Positions 50,537-61,546 of a DNA stretch of 64,000 nucleotides are shown here, piece after piece. The DNA comes from Mediterranea massiliensis. GTDB lineage: Bacteria; Bacteroidota; Bacteroidia; Bacteroidales; Bacteroidaceae. Numbering within the stretch: position 1 is the stretch's first letter; each line of letters opens with the position of its first letter. Position numbers and translations under genes: made by a program. Below the pieces are notes generated by a model. That model did not search any database, was not told where the DNA came from, and saw only the letters and a program-made list of their open reading frames with translations. The stretch is from the NCBI RefSeq assembly GCF_900128475.1, contig NZ_LT635838.1:248281-312280 (forward strand). Reading direction: 5' to 3'.

Positions 50537-52684
50537 TTATTCTTCGTCCAACAGGATTTCCAGAATCTGACAAGCAGCCTTGGCAACCGAAGTACCGGGG
50601 CCAAAGATAGCAGCTACGCCAGCCTTGTACAGGAAGTCATAGTCTTGCGGAGGAATGACACCACCGGCAATCACTACGATGTCTTCGCGGCCCAGCTTCT
50701 TCAACTCGGCAATGATTTGAGGAATCAAAGTCTTGTGTCCGGCAGCCAACGAAGACACGCCCACTACATGCACGTCGTTCTCGACAGCCTCGCGGGCAGC
50801 CTCGGCCGGAGTCTGGAACAACGGTCCCATATCTACGTCGAAACCGCAGTCGGCATAACCGGTTGCAACCACCTTGGCACCGCGGTCGTGACCGTCCTGA
50901 CCCATCTTGGCAATCATGATACGGGGCTGACGGCCTTCCTTCTTGGCAAACTTCTCGCACAGTTCACATGCCTTGGCGAAGTCTGCATCGCTCTTACTTT
51001 CTGATGAATACACGCCTGAAATAGTTCTGATTACAGCTTTATAACGTCCTACAACTTTCTCGCAAGCATACGAGATCTCACCCAGAGTAGCGCGAACGCG
51101 GGCAGCCTCAACGGCCAGTTCCAGCAAGTTGCCCTTGCCGGTCTTCACACATTCGGTGATGGCATCCAGAGCCTTGTCTACATCGGCCTGGTTGCGTTCT
51201 GCCTTCAAGCGCTTCAGGTTCTCCAACTGCTCCTGACGAACAGCGGTATTGTCAATCTCGAGGATATCAATCGGAGCTTCTTTCTCCAGACGATACTTGT
51301 TCACGCCGACAATGGTCTGTGCGCCGCTGTCGATACGGGCCTGCGTACGTGCGGCAGCTTCTTCGATACGCATCTTGGGGATACCGGTCTCGATAGCCTT
51401 GGCCATACCGCCCAGTTTCTCGATTTCCTGGATGTGCTCCCAAGCCTTGTGGGCAATTTCGTTGGTCAGCGACTCTACATAGTAGGAACCGCCCCACGGG
51501 TCCACATTCTTGCAGATGTTGGTTTCTTCCTGAATATAGATCTGCGTATTACGGGCGATACGGGCAGAGAAGTCGGTCGGCAGGGCGATGGCCTCGTCGA
51601 GGGCGTTGGTGTGCAGAGACTGCGTATGACCCAGTGCGGCAGCCATGGCCTCGATACAGGTACGGCCCACGTTGTTGAACGGATCCTGTTCGGTCAGCGA
51701 CCAGCCGGACGTCTGCGAGTGTGTACGCAGTGCCAGTGACTTCGGATTCTTCGGGTTGAACTGCTTTACAATCTTTGCCCACAGCATACGTGCGGCACGC
51801 ATTTTGGCAATTTCCATGAAGTGGTTGGTTCCGATGGCCCAGAAGAAGGACAGACGCGGTGCGAAAGCGTCGATGTCCAATCCGGCACCCACACCGGCAC
51901 GGAGGTATTCCAAACCGTCGGCCAGGGTATAAGCCAATTCAATGTCTGCCGTTGCACCGGCTTCCTGCATGTGGTAACCGGAGATGGAGATGGAATTGAA
52001 CTTGGGCATGTTCTTGGAAGTATATTCGAAGATATCGGAAATAATCTTCATGGAGAATGCTGGCGGGTAGATATAAGTGTTGCGCACCATGAATTCCTTC
52101 AGGATATCGTTCTGGATGGTACCGGCCATTTCTTCCAGCTTGGCGCCCTGCTCCAGTCCGGCGTTGATGTAGAAGGCCATGACAGGAAGAACGGCACCGT
52201 TCATGGTCATGGACACAGACATCTTGTTCAAGGGAATGCCGTCGAAGAGCACTTTCATGTTCTCCAGCGAGCAGATGGATACACCGGCCTTGCCGACATC
52301 ACCTACGACACGTTCGTTGTCGGGGTCATAACCACGGTGAGTAGCCAAGTCGAAAGCTACGGACAAACCTTTCTGACCGGAAGCCAGGTTACGACGGTAG
52401 AAAGCGTTGGACTCTTCGGCTGTGGAGAAACCGGCATACTGACGGATCGTCCACGGACGGAAGGTGTACATCATGGAATACGGGCCACGCAGGTAAGGAG
52501 GAATACCGGCTGCATAGTCGAGGTGTTCCATTCCTTCCAGGTCCTCTTTGGTATAAACAGGCTTCACATTGATATGTTCCGGCGTTTTCCAGTTGGCCTG
52601 GATGCCGTTAGCCTTCTGCCATTCAGCCCCGTTGACAGGCTTGAAGTTGGCATATATATCTACGTTCTTAAAATCTTTTCTCAT
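50537..52684 (-). CDS. mutB: Methylmalonyl-CoA mutase large (catalytic) subunit
   Basis: Adenosylcobalamin enzyme that interconverts succinyl-CoA and methylmalonyl-CoA, feeding propionate production. 715 residues. N-terminal TIM barrel with [21 protein letters not shown] (substrate channel region) and a C-terminal cobalamin-binding domain with D597-G-H599-D-R-G602, the DxHxxG motif whose histidine ligates cobalt. It starts one base after the stop codon of the small subunit gene, so the two are cotranscribed and probably coupled. The MITE follows its 3' end. Confidence 0.97.
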   Translation of the reverse strand: MRKDFKNVDIYANFKPVNGAEWQKANGIQANWKTPEHINVKPVYTKEDLEGMEHLDYAAGIPPYLRGPYSMMYTFRPWTIRQYAGFSTAEESNAFYRRNLASGQKGLSVAFDLATHRGYDPDNERVVGDVGKAGVSICSLENMKVLFDGIPLNKMSVSMTMNGAVLPVMAFYINAGLEQGAKLEEMAGTIQNDILKEFMVRNTYIYPPAFSMKIISDIFEYTSKNMPKFNSISISGYHMQEAGATADIELAYTLADGLEYLRAGVGAGLDIDAFAPRLSFFWAIGTNHFMEIAKMRAARMLWAKIVKQFNPKNPKSLALRTHSQTSGWSLTEQDPFNNVGRTCIEAMAAALGHTQSLHTNALDEAIALPTDFSARIARNTQIYIQEETNICKNVDPWGGSYYVESLTNEIAHKAWEHIQEIEKLGGMAKAIETGIPKMRIEEAAARTQARIDSGAQTIVGVNKYRLEKEAPIDILEIDNTAVRQEQLENLKRLKAERNQADVDKALDAITECVKTGKGNLLELAVEAARVRATLGEISYACEKVVGRYKAVIRTISGVYSSESKSDADFAKACELCEKFAKKEGRQPRIMIAKMGQDGHDRGAKVVATGYADCGFDVDMGPLFQTPAEAAREAVENDVHVVGVSSLAAGHKTLIPQIIAELKKLGREDIVVIAGGVIPPQDYDFLYKAGVAAIFGPGTSVAKAACQILEILLDEE

Positions 52685-52685
52685 C

Positions 52686-54557
52686 TTACTTCAAAAGTTT
52701 AGCATTGTATTCTTTCAGGGTTTCCAGCACGTTGACACGGACATGGATGAAATTCTCGATACCGGCGGCTTTCAGCTCGCCCATGCAGGCAGGAGCTCCG
52801 GCCACGATAAACATGGCACGGCCGTTCAGTGCCTTGAAGGCGGGGATAGCGTATTCGGCATATTCATCATCGCTCGAGCAGAGCACTACGATATCGGCCT
52901 TGGCAGCCATGGCTGCATCGATACCTTCCTCTACACTCGAGAAGCCCAGGTTGTCCACCACTTCGTATCCGGCGCAAGCCAGGAAGTTGCAGGAGAACTG
53001 TGCACGGGCCTGACGCATGGCCAGATTACCGATAGTCAGCATAAATGCTTTCGGACGCTTGCCGGAAGCCTCGGTCTGCAGGCGCAGAGCTTCGAATTCG
53101 CTGGCTGCACGGTCGAAGTTCAGAGTCGGAACATCCTTCTCGCACGTATCGTGGTGTCCGCCGCCACAGCAGCAAACGGCTTCCAACGGACGCTTGTCAC
53201 CGGCCAGTTCCGTAAAGTTAGGATACTGGTTGGTACCCAGCAGAATTTCCTTACGCTTGGCCACAGCCTCGTGACGGGCCTTGTTGCTGGCATTCACGGC
53301 TTCCTGTACCTTGCCGGCCTTCACAGCGGCATAGAAACCGCCTTCGTCCTCAACGGCCAGGAACAAATCCCAAGCCTGCTTGGCGATGGATACCGTCAGG
53401 TTCTCGATGTAATAGGAACCGGCAGCCGGATCGATTACCTTGTCGAAGTGAGACTCTTCCTTCAGCAGCAACTGCTGGTTGCGTGCCAGGCGTTCGGAGA
53501 AGTCGTTCGGAGTCTCGTATGCCTTGTCGAACGGAACCACCGTCATGGAGTCGACACCGGCCAGAGCGGCACTCATGGCTTCGGTCTGCGTACGGAGCAG
53601 GTTCACATACGAGTCGAAGATGGTCAGGTTGAAAGAGGATGTTTCAGCATGAACCTTCATCTGGGCGGCACATTTGCAGTCGCCTTCAGCCAGATAAGAG
53701 TTCACGATGTCGGCCCACAGCATACGGCCGGCGCGGAACTTGGCGATTTCCAGGAAGTAATTGGAACTGATACCGAAATTGAACTTGATTTTCTTGGCAA
53801 CCGTCGCAGCCGGAACGCCGGCTTCGGTCAGCTGATTCATATATTCGTTACCCCAAGCCAATGCATATCCCAGTTCCTGGTAGATATAGGCACCGGCATT
53901 GTTCAAAGTAAGTGCATTCACATTGATGACGCGATATTCGGGCAGAGCAGCCGTAGCGGCGATCAGCGCCTTTGCCGTATCTACCAGGCTACCTTTCTCC
54001 TTGCCCTTGGCCACCATCTTGTTCAGATAGTCGAAGTTGATGGAGCCTTGCAGCTTGTTCAGGTCGTAGCCCTTCTTCTGGAAGTATTCCACCAACAGAT
54101 TGGCAAGTTCCACTACATGTCCCTGGCAAGTGGAGAAATTCAGTTCCACACACTCGGCACAGATACCGTCAAGCAGAGTCTCCAGATAAGCAGCATTCAG
54201 TTCCTTGGCCTTCACGTGGAACGACAGAGAATCGATGCCCTTGTTCAGGATATCCAAAGCCTTGGCATTGGCTTCCTTCACGTCGTCCACCCGAATTTCC
54301 TGGCGAACCAGCCACTCGTTGTTGTCCTTCTTGTTACCTCTCAGATAAGGGAATTCGCCGGGAAGTGCGTCAGTCGTCTTCAGTCCTTCCAGATCTTCCT
54401 TACGGTAGAAAGGTTTCACTTTGAATCCTTCGTTTGTTCTCCAAACGAGTTTCTTCTCAAAATCAGCGCCTTTCAGGTCGGCTGTTATTTTCTCCATCCA
54501 CTGTTCGGTGGTTACGGGAGAAAAGTCCGAGAAGAGTTTTTCTTTACTGTCTGCCAT
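52686..54557 (-). CDS. mutA: Methylmalonyl-CoA mutase small subunit
   Basis: Partner of the large subunit in the heterodimeric mutase. 623 residues. The barrel domain is related to that of the large subunit ([40 protein letters not shown]), but the C-terminal domain lacks the DxHxxG cobalamin ligand, as expected for the non-catalytic subunit. First gene of the mutAB operon; a -7 box TATATTTG lies at 54614-54621. Confidence 0.95.
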   Translation of the reverse strand: MADSKEKLFSDFSPVTTEQWMEKITADLKGADFEKKLVWRTNEGFKVKPFYRKEDLEGLKTTDALPGEFPYLRGNKKDNNEWLVRQEIRVDDVKEANAKALDILNKGIDSLSFHVKAKELNAAYLETLLDGICAECVELNFSTCQGHVVELANLLVEYFQKKGYDLNKLQGSINFDYLNKMVAKGKEKGSLVDTAKALIAATAALPEYRVINVNALTLNNAGAYIYQELGYALAWGNEYMNQLTEAGVPAATVAKKIKFNFGISSNYFLEIAKFRAGRMLWADIVNSYLAEGDCKCAAQMKVHAETSSFNLTIFDSYVNLLRTQTEAMSAALAGVDSMTVVPFDKAYETPNDFSERLARNQQLLLKEESHFDKVIDPAAGSYYIENLTVSIAKQAWDLFLAVEDEGGFYAAVKAGKVQEAVNASNKARHEAVAKRKEILLGTNQYPNFTELAGDKRPLEAVCCCGGGHHDTCEKDVPTLNFDRAASEFEALRLQTEASGKRPKAFMLTIGNLAMRQARAQFSCNFLACAGYEVVDNLGFSSVEEGIDAAMAAKADIVVLCSSDDEYAEYAIPAFKALNGRAMFIVAGAPACMGELKAAGIENFIHVRVNVLETLKEYNAKLLK

Positions 54558-54613
54558 AGTTTATTTAAAAATTAATATGATGAATACAATTCATTTTGTC
54601 GTCAATAGACATG

Positions 54614-54621
54614 CAAATATA
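54614..54621 (-). promoter_or_regulatory. -7 box of mutAB promoter (TATATTTG)
   Basis: TAnnTTTG on the minus strand 57 nt before the mutA start codon; -33 element not clear. I saw no cobalamin riboswitch in the leader, which is too short for one. Confidence 0.5.
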
Positions 54622-54721
54622 GTCAAATCAAATGAAAGACCATGTTTTTTAGCGAAATTTCGCACGTCACGTTGACCAAGTGTCAACTCGACATGCCAAA
54701 ATGGAAAAACCAAGAAAAAAC

Positions 54722-54753
54722 TTTGGCGATAATTGCATTATTAAGTAATTTTG
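54722..54753 (+). promoter_or_regulatory. Promoter of the YidE-type transporter gene
   Basis: TTTG (54722-54725), 20-nt spacer, TAATTTTG (54746-54753), 43 nt before the start codon. Confidence 0.78.
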
Positions 54754-54795
54754 CGGCTTGTATTTTATATTAATAGATGTAAGAATAAAAATACT

Positions 54796-56460
54796 ATGAA
54801 TTGGTTAGAAAGCTTGTTGTGGGATCCGGCATCGGTAGCCCACATCGTCTGCCTGTATGCCTTTGTGATATCATTGGGCGTATTATTGGGCAAGATCAAG
54901 TTCTTCGGAGTGTCCTTGGGAGTCACGTTCGTGCTCTTCACCGGCATTCTGATGGGACATTTCGGATTTACAGGAGAAATCCATATCCTGCATTTCCTGC
55001 GCGAATTCGGCCTTATCCTGTTTGTATTCTGCATAGGTCTGCAGGTGGGTCCTTCTTTCTTTTCGTCCTTCAAGAAGGGTGGCATGACACTGAATCTGCT
55101 GGCAGTAGGCATCGTCCTGCTGAACATCGTGGTGACACTGGCCATCTATTTCCTGGCCAACGGACGCGTGGAGTTGCCGATGATGATCGGTATCCTGTAC
55201 GGTGCAGTGACGAACACTCCCGGTCTGGGTGCCGCACAAGAGGCACTGAACCAGCTGAACTACACGGGTGAGCCCATTGCCTTGGGTTATGCCTGCGCTT
55301 ATCCGCTCGGTGTAGTGGGCATCATCGGTTCCATCATCGCCATCCGTTACATCTTCCGCATCTCCTTCGCTAAAGAAGAAGAACAAATCAAGACACAAGA
55401 TGCCGACACCAAGCACAAGCCGCACAACATGCATCTGGAAGTACGCAACGAATCCATCAACGGGAAGACCTTGATGCAAGTGAAGGATTTTCTGGGACGT
55501 CCGTTTGTCTGCTCCCGTATGCGCCACGAAGGACACGTCAGCATTCCCAACCATGAAACGGTATTCCACACAGGCGACCAGTTGTTCATCGTCTGCTCGG
55601 AAGAGGATGCCGAAGCCATTACGGCCTTTATCGGCAAGGAAATCCAGGTAGACTGGGAAAAGCAAGACATGCCGATGGTTTCCAGACGTATTCTGGTCAC
55701 CAAATCGGAAGTCAACGGCAAAAAGCTGGGCAGCATGCACTTCCGCAGCATGTATGGTGTAAACGTGACCCGCGTCAACCGTTCGGGTATGGACCTGTTT
55801 GCCGACCCCAACCTGATTCTCCAGGTGGGAGACCGCGTCATGGTCGTAGGACAGCAGGATGCGGTAGAACGCGTGGCAGGTGTATTGGGCAACCAACTGA
55901 AACGACTCGATACTCCCAATATCGTGACCATCTTTGTGGGTATCTTCCTCGGCATCGTTTTGGGAAGCCTTCCCATCGCTTTCCCGGGCATGCCTACACC
56001 AGTCAAGCTGGGTCTGGCCGGCGGTCCGCTGGTAGTAGCCATCCTCATCGGCCGTTTCGGACACAAACTGAAACTGGTGACATACACCACCATGAGCGCC
56101 AACCTGATGCTGCGTGAAATCGGCATCGTCCTCTTCCTGGCCAGTGTGGGCATCGAAGCGGGCGAACATTTCGTACAGACCGTGGTTCATGGCGACGGCC
56201 TGCTGTACGTGGGCTACGGCTTCCTTATCACCGTCATCCCCCTGCTGATTATCGGCATTGTGGCACGTCTGTACTACAAAGTCAACTATTTCACCCTGAT
56301 GGGTCTGATTGCCGGTAGTACCACCGACCCGCCCGCATTGGCTTATGCCAACCAGGTATCAGGCAACGACGCACCTTCCGTAGGCTACTCTACCGTCTAC
56401 CCGTTGTCCATGTTCCTGCGCATCATCGCCGGTCAAATGATTCTGCTGGCCATGCTATAG
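54796..56460 (+). CDS. Putative transporter, AspT/YidE/YbjL family with two TrkA-C domains
   Basis: Inner-membrane protein, probably an anion or amino acid exchanger. 554 residues: two homologous blocks of five or six membrane helices (about 1-185 and 375-554) flank a cytosolic region of two RCK_C/TrkA-C domains (about 205-290 and 295-375). Repeated signatures are [16 protein letters not shown] in the first half and [14 protein letters not shown] in the second, the internal duplication typical of the AspT family. The start at 54796 follows the promoter at 54722-54753. Substrate unknown. Confidence 0.9.
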   Translation: MNWLESLLWDPASVAHIVCLYAFVISLGVLLGKIKFFGVSLGVTFVLFTGILMGHFGFTGEIHILHFLREFGLILFVFCIGLQVGPSFFSSFKKGGMTLNLLAVGIVLLNIVVTLAIYFLANGRVELPMMIGILYGAVTNTPGLGAAQEALNQLNYTGEPIALGYACAYPLGVVGIIGSIIAIRYIFRISFAKEEEQIKTQDADTKHKPHNMHLEVRNESINGKTLMQVKDFLGRPFVCSRMRHEGHVSIPNHETVFHTGDQLFIVCSEEDAEAITAFIGKEIQVDWEKQDMPMVSRRILVTKSEVNGKKLGSMHFRSMYGVNVTRVNRSGMDLFADPNLILQVGDRVMVVGQQDAVERVAGVLGNQLKRLDTPNIVTIFVGIFLGIVLGSLPIAFPGMPTPVKLGLAGGPLVVAILIGRFGHKLKLVTYTTMSANLMLREIGIVLFLASVGIEAGEHFVQTVVHGDGLLYVGYGFLITVIPLLIIGIVARLYYKVNYFTLMGLIAGSTTDPPALAYANQVSGNDAPSVGYSTVYPLSMFLRIIAGQMILLAML

Positions 56461-56483
56461 CCAAGAAACGACATCCCTATAAC

Positions 56484-56528
56484 ATCAGGCGCGGATTACA
56501 GGAAATTTTCCTATAACCCGCGCCTGAT
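56484..56528. terminator. Bidirectional terminator
   Basis: Perfect 11-bp stem ATCAGGCGCGG / CCGCGCCTGAT with an inner AGGAAAATTTTCCT-like pairing, between the convergent transporter and kinase-like genes. Confidence 0.75.
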
Positions 56529-56561
56529 TGTATTATCCCCACTCCGGGTATCACCGTCTTG

Positions 56562-57203
56562 TCAGCGGACGGTAATCTCCAGATTCAGTTTCTTGCGGAC
56601 AAACTCTTCGACATAATTCACCGTACCGGCAATGCCCAGCACCGACGAATCGACGCAGAGATGATACGTGGCTGCCGCTCCCCACGTCTTATTGCTGTAA
56701 TAGTTGTAATATTCCGAACGTTTCTTGTCGGCCTTAGCCATCATTTCCTCCGCTTCCTCTTCCGAGAAACCATGAATGCGGCACAGGCGGGCTGCCCGAT
56801 CTTCGGGCGTGGAAGAAATGAATATATTGGCACAACGCGGATGGTCGCGCAAGATATAGTCGGCACAACGCCCCACAAAAAGACAAGACTTCTCGTGCGC
56901 CAGCCGACGGATCACATCGCTCTGCACCTTGAACAAGGAGTCGTTGCTCAAACAGTTGTTGGTAGGAATGGTACCGTCGCCAATAAACGGGAAACGCATG
57001 CCGAACAAACCGCCCATAATGCCCTGTGACGGACGTTCGTCAGCTTTCTCAAAGAACTCCCGGCACAAGCCGCTTTCTTCGGAAGCCAGCTGTATCAACT
57101 CTTTGTCATAAAAAGAAATGTTCAGCCGCTGGGCCAGACGTTCACCGATTTCACGTCCGCCACTACCCAACTGACGGCCGATATTCACTACAAAATGCTC
57201 CAT
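56562..57203 (-). CDS. Cytidylate kinase-like family protein
   Basis: P-loop kinase-like protein of about 213 residues (cytidylate kinase 2 family) of unknown substrate. The nucleotide-binding loop is GRQLGSGGREIGERLA at 9-24, followed by YDKELIQLAS and a DHPRCANIFISS segment (RCADYIL, D, R-rich lid EDRAARLCRIHGFSEEEA). The window also encodes a standard cmk at 1895-2584, so this one is not needed for CMP phosphorylation. Preceded by a TATATTTG box at 57237-57244. Monocistronic. Confidence 0.87.
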   Translation of the reverse strand: MEHFVVNIGRQLGSGGREIGERLAQRLNISFYDKELIQLASEESGLCREFFEKADERPSQGIMGGLFGMRFPFIGDGTIPTNNCLSNDSLFKVQSDVIRRLAHEKSCLFVGRCADYILRDHPRCANIFISSTPEDRAARLCRIHGFSEEEAEEMMAKADKKRSEYYNYYSNKTWGAAATYHLCVDSSVLGIAGTVNYVEEFVRKKLNLEITVR

Positions 57204-57236
57204 AAACCTTTATTCTTAATTCATGTTTGTCGCAGG

Positions 57237-57244
57237 CAAATATA
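57237..57244 (-). promoter_or_regulatory. -7 box of kinase-like gene (TATATTTG)
   Basis: TAnnTTTG on the minus strand 34 nt before the start codon; the -33 position reads TTCG, one mismatch. Confidence 0.5.
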
Positions 57245-57304
57245 AAAAATCCTGCGTAAAAGAACGAATGCAAAAGAAAAAATGTTTCTCCCCAATTACA
57301 ACCA

Positions 57305-58672
57305 TCAATCAGACACAGGTTCTTGGGAAGCCTTGTGGAACTTCCTAAACTGCATCATCAGCATCAGTGCCGCAACCAGGCTGGCCAGCAAATCGGAAAC
57401 CGGCATGCTGACCCATACACCCAGCTCCCCAAAGAAATGGGGCAGAATGAGCAAGCAGGGCAACAAAATCAACAACTGACGCGAAAGTGACAGAAAGATG
57501 GCCTTTCCAGCCATGCCGATGCTCTGAAAGAAATTGGCAGTCACCATCTGGAAACCTATAATAGGGAAAAACAGGATGATGATACGCAAGCCACGGGCAG
57601 AAATATCTATCAGCTCAGTATCGGAGGTAAAGATACTCACAACCAGCCTGGGAAATGCCATTCCTATGGCAAACCCCACCGTGGTGACAACAGTAGCATA
57701 AACAATAGTCATTTTCAAGACCTTGGTTACACGGGAATACTGCTGTGCACCATAATTATATCCGGCAATGGGCTGCATGCCCTGGTTCAACCCCATCACA
57801 ATCATGACCACAATATACACCAAACGGTTCACAATCCCAAAGGCTCCGATGGCCAAATCCCCACCATAACGTTTCAACCCCTGGTTAATCAGAATAACAA
57901 TGAAACAGGCGGCTATATTCATCAGGAACGGTGACATACCGATTGCCAAGGAATCGAATACAATCTTCCGCTTCAGCCGGAAGATACCCCGATGGAAATG
58001 CAACAGCTCGTCACGGTTGCTGAACAGCTTCAACTGCCAGACCAAGGCTATGATCTGGGCCAATATCGTAGCAATGGCGGCACCCCGTATTCCCCACCCG
58101 AATCCATATATGAACACCGGGTCGAGAATGGTGTTGATAATCACCGTAGCCACCGTCGCATACATGGCTTTCTGGGGATGGCCGGCCGAACGCAAGACAG
58201 AATTCAACCCAAGATAGAGATGGGTGACGGCATTGCCTATAAGGATAATCTCCATGTAGTCGCGTGCGTATGGCACAGTCGCATCACTGCCCCCAAAGAA
58301 ATAGAGAATTGGATCAAGAAAAGGCATTACGACCAACGTAAAGGCCACACCCAGCAGAATGTTCAACACCAGTACATTGCCCAACACACGTTGGGCCGTA
58401 TCATAATCCTTCTGTCCCAGCTTGACCGACACCAGAGTAGCAGCTCCGACACCAACCAACGAACCGAAAGCCGCCGCCAGGTTCATCAACGGGAAGGTCA
58501 ACGCCAGACCGGAGATAGCCAGCGGCCCCACACCGTGACCGATAAAGATGCTGTCCACCATATTATACAGAGACGAGGCCGTCATCGCAATAATTGCGGG
58601 AACGGCATACTGCATCAGCAGCTTTCCAATGTTTTCTGTGCCCAACGCTGTGGGAGTCTTCAATCCTGCCAT
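57305..58672 (-). CDS. MATE family efflux transporter
   Basis: Inner-membrane, sodium- or proton-coupled exporter of organic cations. 455 residues with twelve predicted helices in two bundles; MATE-typical stretches are GLALTFPLMNLAAAFGSLVGVGAATLVSV, AGYNYGAQQYSRV and VGLNSVLR-like loops. I chose the ATG at 58672 because TACCTTTG (58701-58708) lies just upstream; an open frame continues 20 codons further through that box. A second, distinct MATE gene is at 61798-63162. Substrate unknown. Confidence 0.92.
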   Translation of the reverse strand: MAGLKTPTALGTENIGKLLMQYAVPAIIAMTASSLYNMVDSIFIGHGVGPLAISGLALTFPLMNLAAAFGSLVGVGAATLVSVKLGQKDYDTAQRVLGNVLVLNILLGVAFTLVVMPFLDPILYFFGGSDATVPYARDYMEIILIGNAVTHLYLGLNSVLRSAGHPQKAMYATVATVIINTILDPVFIYGFGWGIRGAAIATILAQIIALVWQLKLFSNRDELLHFHRGIFRLKRKIVFDSLAIGMSPFLMNIAACFIVILINQGLKRYGGDLAIGAFGIVNRLVYIVVMIVMGLNQGMQPIAGYNYGAQQYSRVTKVLKMTIVYATVVTTVGFAIGMAFPRLVVSIFTSDTELIDISARGLRIIILFFPIIGFQMVTANFFQSIGMAGKAIFLSLSRQLLILLPCLLILPHFFGELGVWVSMPVSDLLASLVAALMLMMQFRKFHKASQEPVSD

Positions 58673-58700
58673 ATCTTCCAACGAATTGTTTCTACGACTG

Positions 58701-58708
58701 CAAAGGTA
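58701..58708 (-). promoter_or_regulatory. -7 box of MATE gene promoter (TACCTTTG)
   Basis: TAnnTTTG on the minus strand 28 nt before the chosen start; -33 not clear. Confidence 0.5.
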
Positions 58709-58861
58709 GACAATTTCAGGCAGAACCGACACATCTTTTCACACCTCTTAAAACAAGTTGAAAGATATTCTCCGACCTCTCCATTATTCTGAACAAACCC
58801 ATGGAAATCCATATAGAATTGTCCTCTCTTTTCATAAGATAAGTCGCAACTCGGAATCGAC

Positions 58862-58914
58862 AGCTGAAAACTATGTTTTCGCTTTGCGCTTCTCTCGGTT
58901 TGCACTATCTTTGC
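58862..58914 (+). promoter_or_regulatory. TPR gene promoter, second copy of the 53-nt segment
   Basis: TTTG (58883-58886), 19-nt spacer, TATCTTTG (58906-58913). The whole segment matches the topB promoter region 49519-49571 at 51 of 53 positions; differences are at the eleventh base and in GCG(T/C)TTC. Confidence 0.88.
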
Positions 58915-58939
58915 GCATCGATTGCACACCCACATACAC

Positions 58940-61144
58940 ATGCTTATGGACGAACGAACCATCAAAGAACAACATGAAGGCATCATCCACCTGCTGGAAG
59001 ACCGACGGCTGAAAGAAGCACAAACCCAACTGGCCGCCCTGCTGGAAACATGCGCCGACTGGTCCCTGCACAACAGGCTGGAACAAGCGCAGACATCGTA
59101 CCACTACATGCTCCAATACATGAAGCAAGGCACAGACGATCCTCAGCGCCACAAGCTTTACCTCCAACTGCTGGCTGAAACATGGACCATCGCCGACCAG
59201 GCCCAACTGGTCCTGCTGGATGATATCGCTACCTCCGGCTTCTATCAGTATCTTCACCACAAAAGCCGCCAGACAGGCAACCGACTGGAAGAATGGCTGC
59301 ATACTCTGGAAACTTTTCAGGACGACGTAGCCGTATGCCGCCTGATGGCCGACAGTAACAACAACCTGTCCCAACTGCTGAAACGTCACGAAGACACCAA
59401 CCGGAACCTGTTCCAAGCCGTGTGGGGAAACAGCGAATGGAGTGCGGAAGAAAACGCCCAGACCCAAGCGTTCCTGAACTCAGAGCTCCTGCGATCCATT
59501 GACCTGGGGCTACTCGTGAGCGCCGTCACCATGAGCCTACAAGCCTGCTTTGACATCCGCAAATGCCTGTGGCTGCTCGATGCCTGTGGACATGCGGAAG
59601 CCATCGTCGCACAACGGGCTCTGACCGGACTCCTGCTGACCCTGAACACATATCCCGAACGCAGCCAGCTCTACCCCGAACTGGCGGTACGCCTGAGCCT
59701 GCTCGACGAAAACGGGCAACTGGGCAAGGACTTGAACCGCATCGGCCTGCAACTGCTGCAAAGCCAGGAAACGGAAAAAATAGACAAAAAGATGCGGGAA
59801 GAAATCATTCCTGAAATGATCAAGAATGTCAGCAAAATCAAAGGCATGAAGCTGGGGCTGGAAGAAACGGCCGACGAGAACGACCGTAATCCAGACTGGG
59901 AACAGGCCTTCGAGAAATCGGGACTTGGAGACAAGATTCGTGAAATGAACGAGCTACAGATGGAAGGAGCCGACATCTACATGAGCACCTTTGCCCAACT
60001 GAAGTCGGGTCCGTTCTTCGGGCAGCTGCACAACTGGTTCTATCCGTTCGACCAGCTTCACTCCAGTGTAGCCAACCTGTTCGGTCCTTCTACATCAGGC
60101 GACAACGTTGTGCTGAACATGGTTTTGCAATCGGGCTTCTTCTGCAACAGCGACAAGTATTCGCTCTGCTTCACCATGGCTCAGCTGCCGCAGTCGCAGC
60201 GCAACCTCATGCTGCACCAGCTCACACCGCAGGAACTGAACGACATGATGGACAACGAGCAGGCCAAGACGCTGAAACAATATTCCGAACGTCCCGAAGT
60301 CATCAGTAACCAGTACATCCACGACCTGTACCGTTTCTTCAAGCTCTGCTACCGGCGCCGCGAGTTCCGCGATCCCTTCCAGACTCCTTTTACCTTCCAT
60401 CGCATCCCCCTTCTGAAAGGCATCTTGGACAAGCCGGAGCTGCTGAAGTCCGTTGCCGACTTCCATTTCCGCAAAGAGCATTATCCCGAAGTGCTCGACC
60501 TCTATCAGCGGTTGGAAACGACCTATGAAACCGATGCCGACCTCCTCCAAAAGTCCGGATACTGCCTGCAAAAGGAAAGAAGATATGCCGAAGCCGTACA
60601 GGCGTACAGGAAAGCCGACATTCTGAAACCCGACCATGTGTGGACCATCCGCCACCTGGCCACATGCTACCGGCAGATGCACGACTTCGGCTCAGCACTG
60701 GAATATTACCGGAAAGCCGAAAACATACAGCCCGAAAACGCCAACATCCTGTTCTTTGCCGGAAGCTGCCACGCCGAACTGGAGGAATACAAGGAAGCCC
60801 TGCAATATTTCTTCAAGATGGATTTCCTGGACAGCCACTCCCTCAAGGCATGGAGAGGGATAGCCTGGTGCTCCTTTATGAGCAGGAAGTATGGACAAGC
60901 CGAAAAATATTACCAGAAATTGCTACAGGACGAACAGGCGCTACCGACCGACTGGCTCAACGCCGGACACGTAGCTTGGGCGCAAGGACAACTGGAGACA
61001 GCTGCCACACGCTACGGGAAAGCCATCACGCTTTGCGGCAGCAAGACTCAATTTCTGGAACTGTTCGACAAGGACCGCGACATCCTCGTACAACATGGCA
61101 TCCGCGAAGAAGACATACCGCTGATGCTGGATATCGCAGGTTGA
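58940..61144 (+). CDS. Large tetratricopeptide repeat protein
   Basis: Function unknown; no signal peptide or membrane segment, so probably cytosolic. 734 residues from ATG 58940 (ATG 58946 is equally possible). The first 480 residues are helical without recognised domain. TPR motifs follow from about residue 500 to the end, e.g. HYPEVLDLYQRLETTYETD, RYAEAVQAYRKADIL, DFGSALEYYRKAENI and YKEALQYFFKMDFLD. It probably acts as a protein-binding scaffold. Single-gene unit with the duplicated promoter and no strong terminator of its own on this strand. Confidence 0.85.
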   Translation: MLMDERTIKEQHEGIIHLLEDRRLKEAQTQLAALLETCADWSLHNRLEQAQTSYHYMLQYMKQGTDDPQRHKLYLQLLAETWTIADQAQLVLLDDIATSGFYQYLHHKSRQTGNRLEEWLHTLETFQDDVAVCRLMADSNNNLSQLLKRHEDTNRNLFQAVWGNSEWSAEENAQTQAFLNSELLRSIDLGLLVSAVTMSLQACFDIRKCLWLLDACGHAEAIVAQRALTGLLLTLNTYPERSQLYPELAVRLSLLDENGQLGKDLNRIGLQLLQSQETEKIDKKMREEIIPEMIKNVSKIKGMKLGLEETADENDRNPDWEQAFEKSGLGDKIREMNELQMEGADIYMSTFAQLKSGPFFGQLHNWFYPFDQLHSSVANLFGPSTSGDNVVLNMVLQSGFFCNSDKYSLCFTMAQLPQSQRNLMLHQLTPQELNDMMDNEQAKTLKQYSERPEVISNQYIHDLYRFFKLCYRRREFRDPFQTPFTFHRIPLLKGILDKPELLKSVADFHFRKEHYPEVLDLYQRLETTYETDADLLQKSGYCLQKERRYAEAVQAYRKADILKPDHVWTIRHLATCYRQMHDFGSALEYYRKAENIQPENANILFFAGSCHAELEEYKEALQYFFKMDFLDSHSLKAWRGIAWCSFMSRKYGQAEKYYQKLLQDEQALPTDWLNAGHVAWAQGQLETAATRYGKAITLCGSKTQFLELFDKDRDILVQHGIREEDIPLMLDIAG

Positions 61145-61160
61145 ACACTCCCTCCAACAC

Positions 61161-61202
61161 AAAAAGAAACAGGCCGGAAACCACGATTGGGTTTCCGACC
61201 TG
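61161..61202 (-). terminator. Terminator after the PepSY-like gene
   Basis: Minus strand stem CAGGTCGGAAACC / GGTTTCCGGCCTG (one mismatch) followed by TTTCTTTTTG, 35 nt past the stop codon. Confidence 0.75.
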
Positions 61203-61237
61203 CCGCTTCAGACAAATTACTTAACGGACAATAGAGG

Positions 61238-61546
61238 TCACTTGATTTCCTCACCCTTGTCGGTGAAAAGAACAGCCGATTCAGTGCCGTCTTCCGACTC
61301 CAGCGTCAGCTTATAAATCCACGTTCCCGACTCTTCATCCTGACGTACAGCAGCGCCTTTCAACGTCTGGTTAGGATAAGCCTTGGCTATTGCATCAGCT
61401 ACTGCTTGAGGAACTTCCTCCAACTTGATGGTAACAAAATCGTCCATTACCTGAACGGTTTTCACTTCCTGGATATTGACTGTCGCTGCAAATGCTGCAG
61501 TTCCCAAACTCATTGCCATCACTGCTACAAAAAACAATTTCTTCAT
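61238..61546 (-). CDS. Small periplasmic PepSY-like protein
   Basis: 102 residues, exported (signal peptide about 1-20, cleaved after AFA). The mature part has one PepSY-like unit: a helix with EVPQAVADAIAKAYPNQT followed by beta strands TWIYKLTLESEDGT and AVLFTDKGEEI. Such Bacteroidales proteins are abundant and uncharacterised; some resemble beta-lactamase inhibitor folds. Monocistronic with a clear terminator. The 250 nt upstream (61547-61797) show no promoter or other signal I can name. Confidence 0.8.
   Translation of the reverse strand: MKKLFFVAVMAMSLGTAAFAATVNIQEVKTVQVMDDFVTIKLEEVPQAVADAIAKAYPNQTLKGAAVRQDEESGTWIYKLTLESEDGTESAVLFTDKGEEIK

Noticed and set aside
54558..54721. A cobalamin riboswitch before the B12-dependent mutase genes
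   Set aside because: The leader between the -7 box and mutA is only about 57 nt and lacks B12-box-like sequence.
56562..57203. A second cmk gene
   Set aside because: It belongs to the cytidylate kinase-like family with a different P-loop (GRQLGSGG) and lacks the CMP-binding signature present in the true cmk at 1895-2584.
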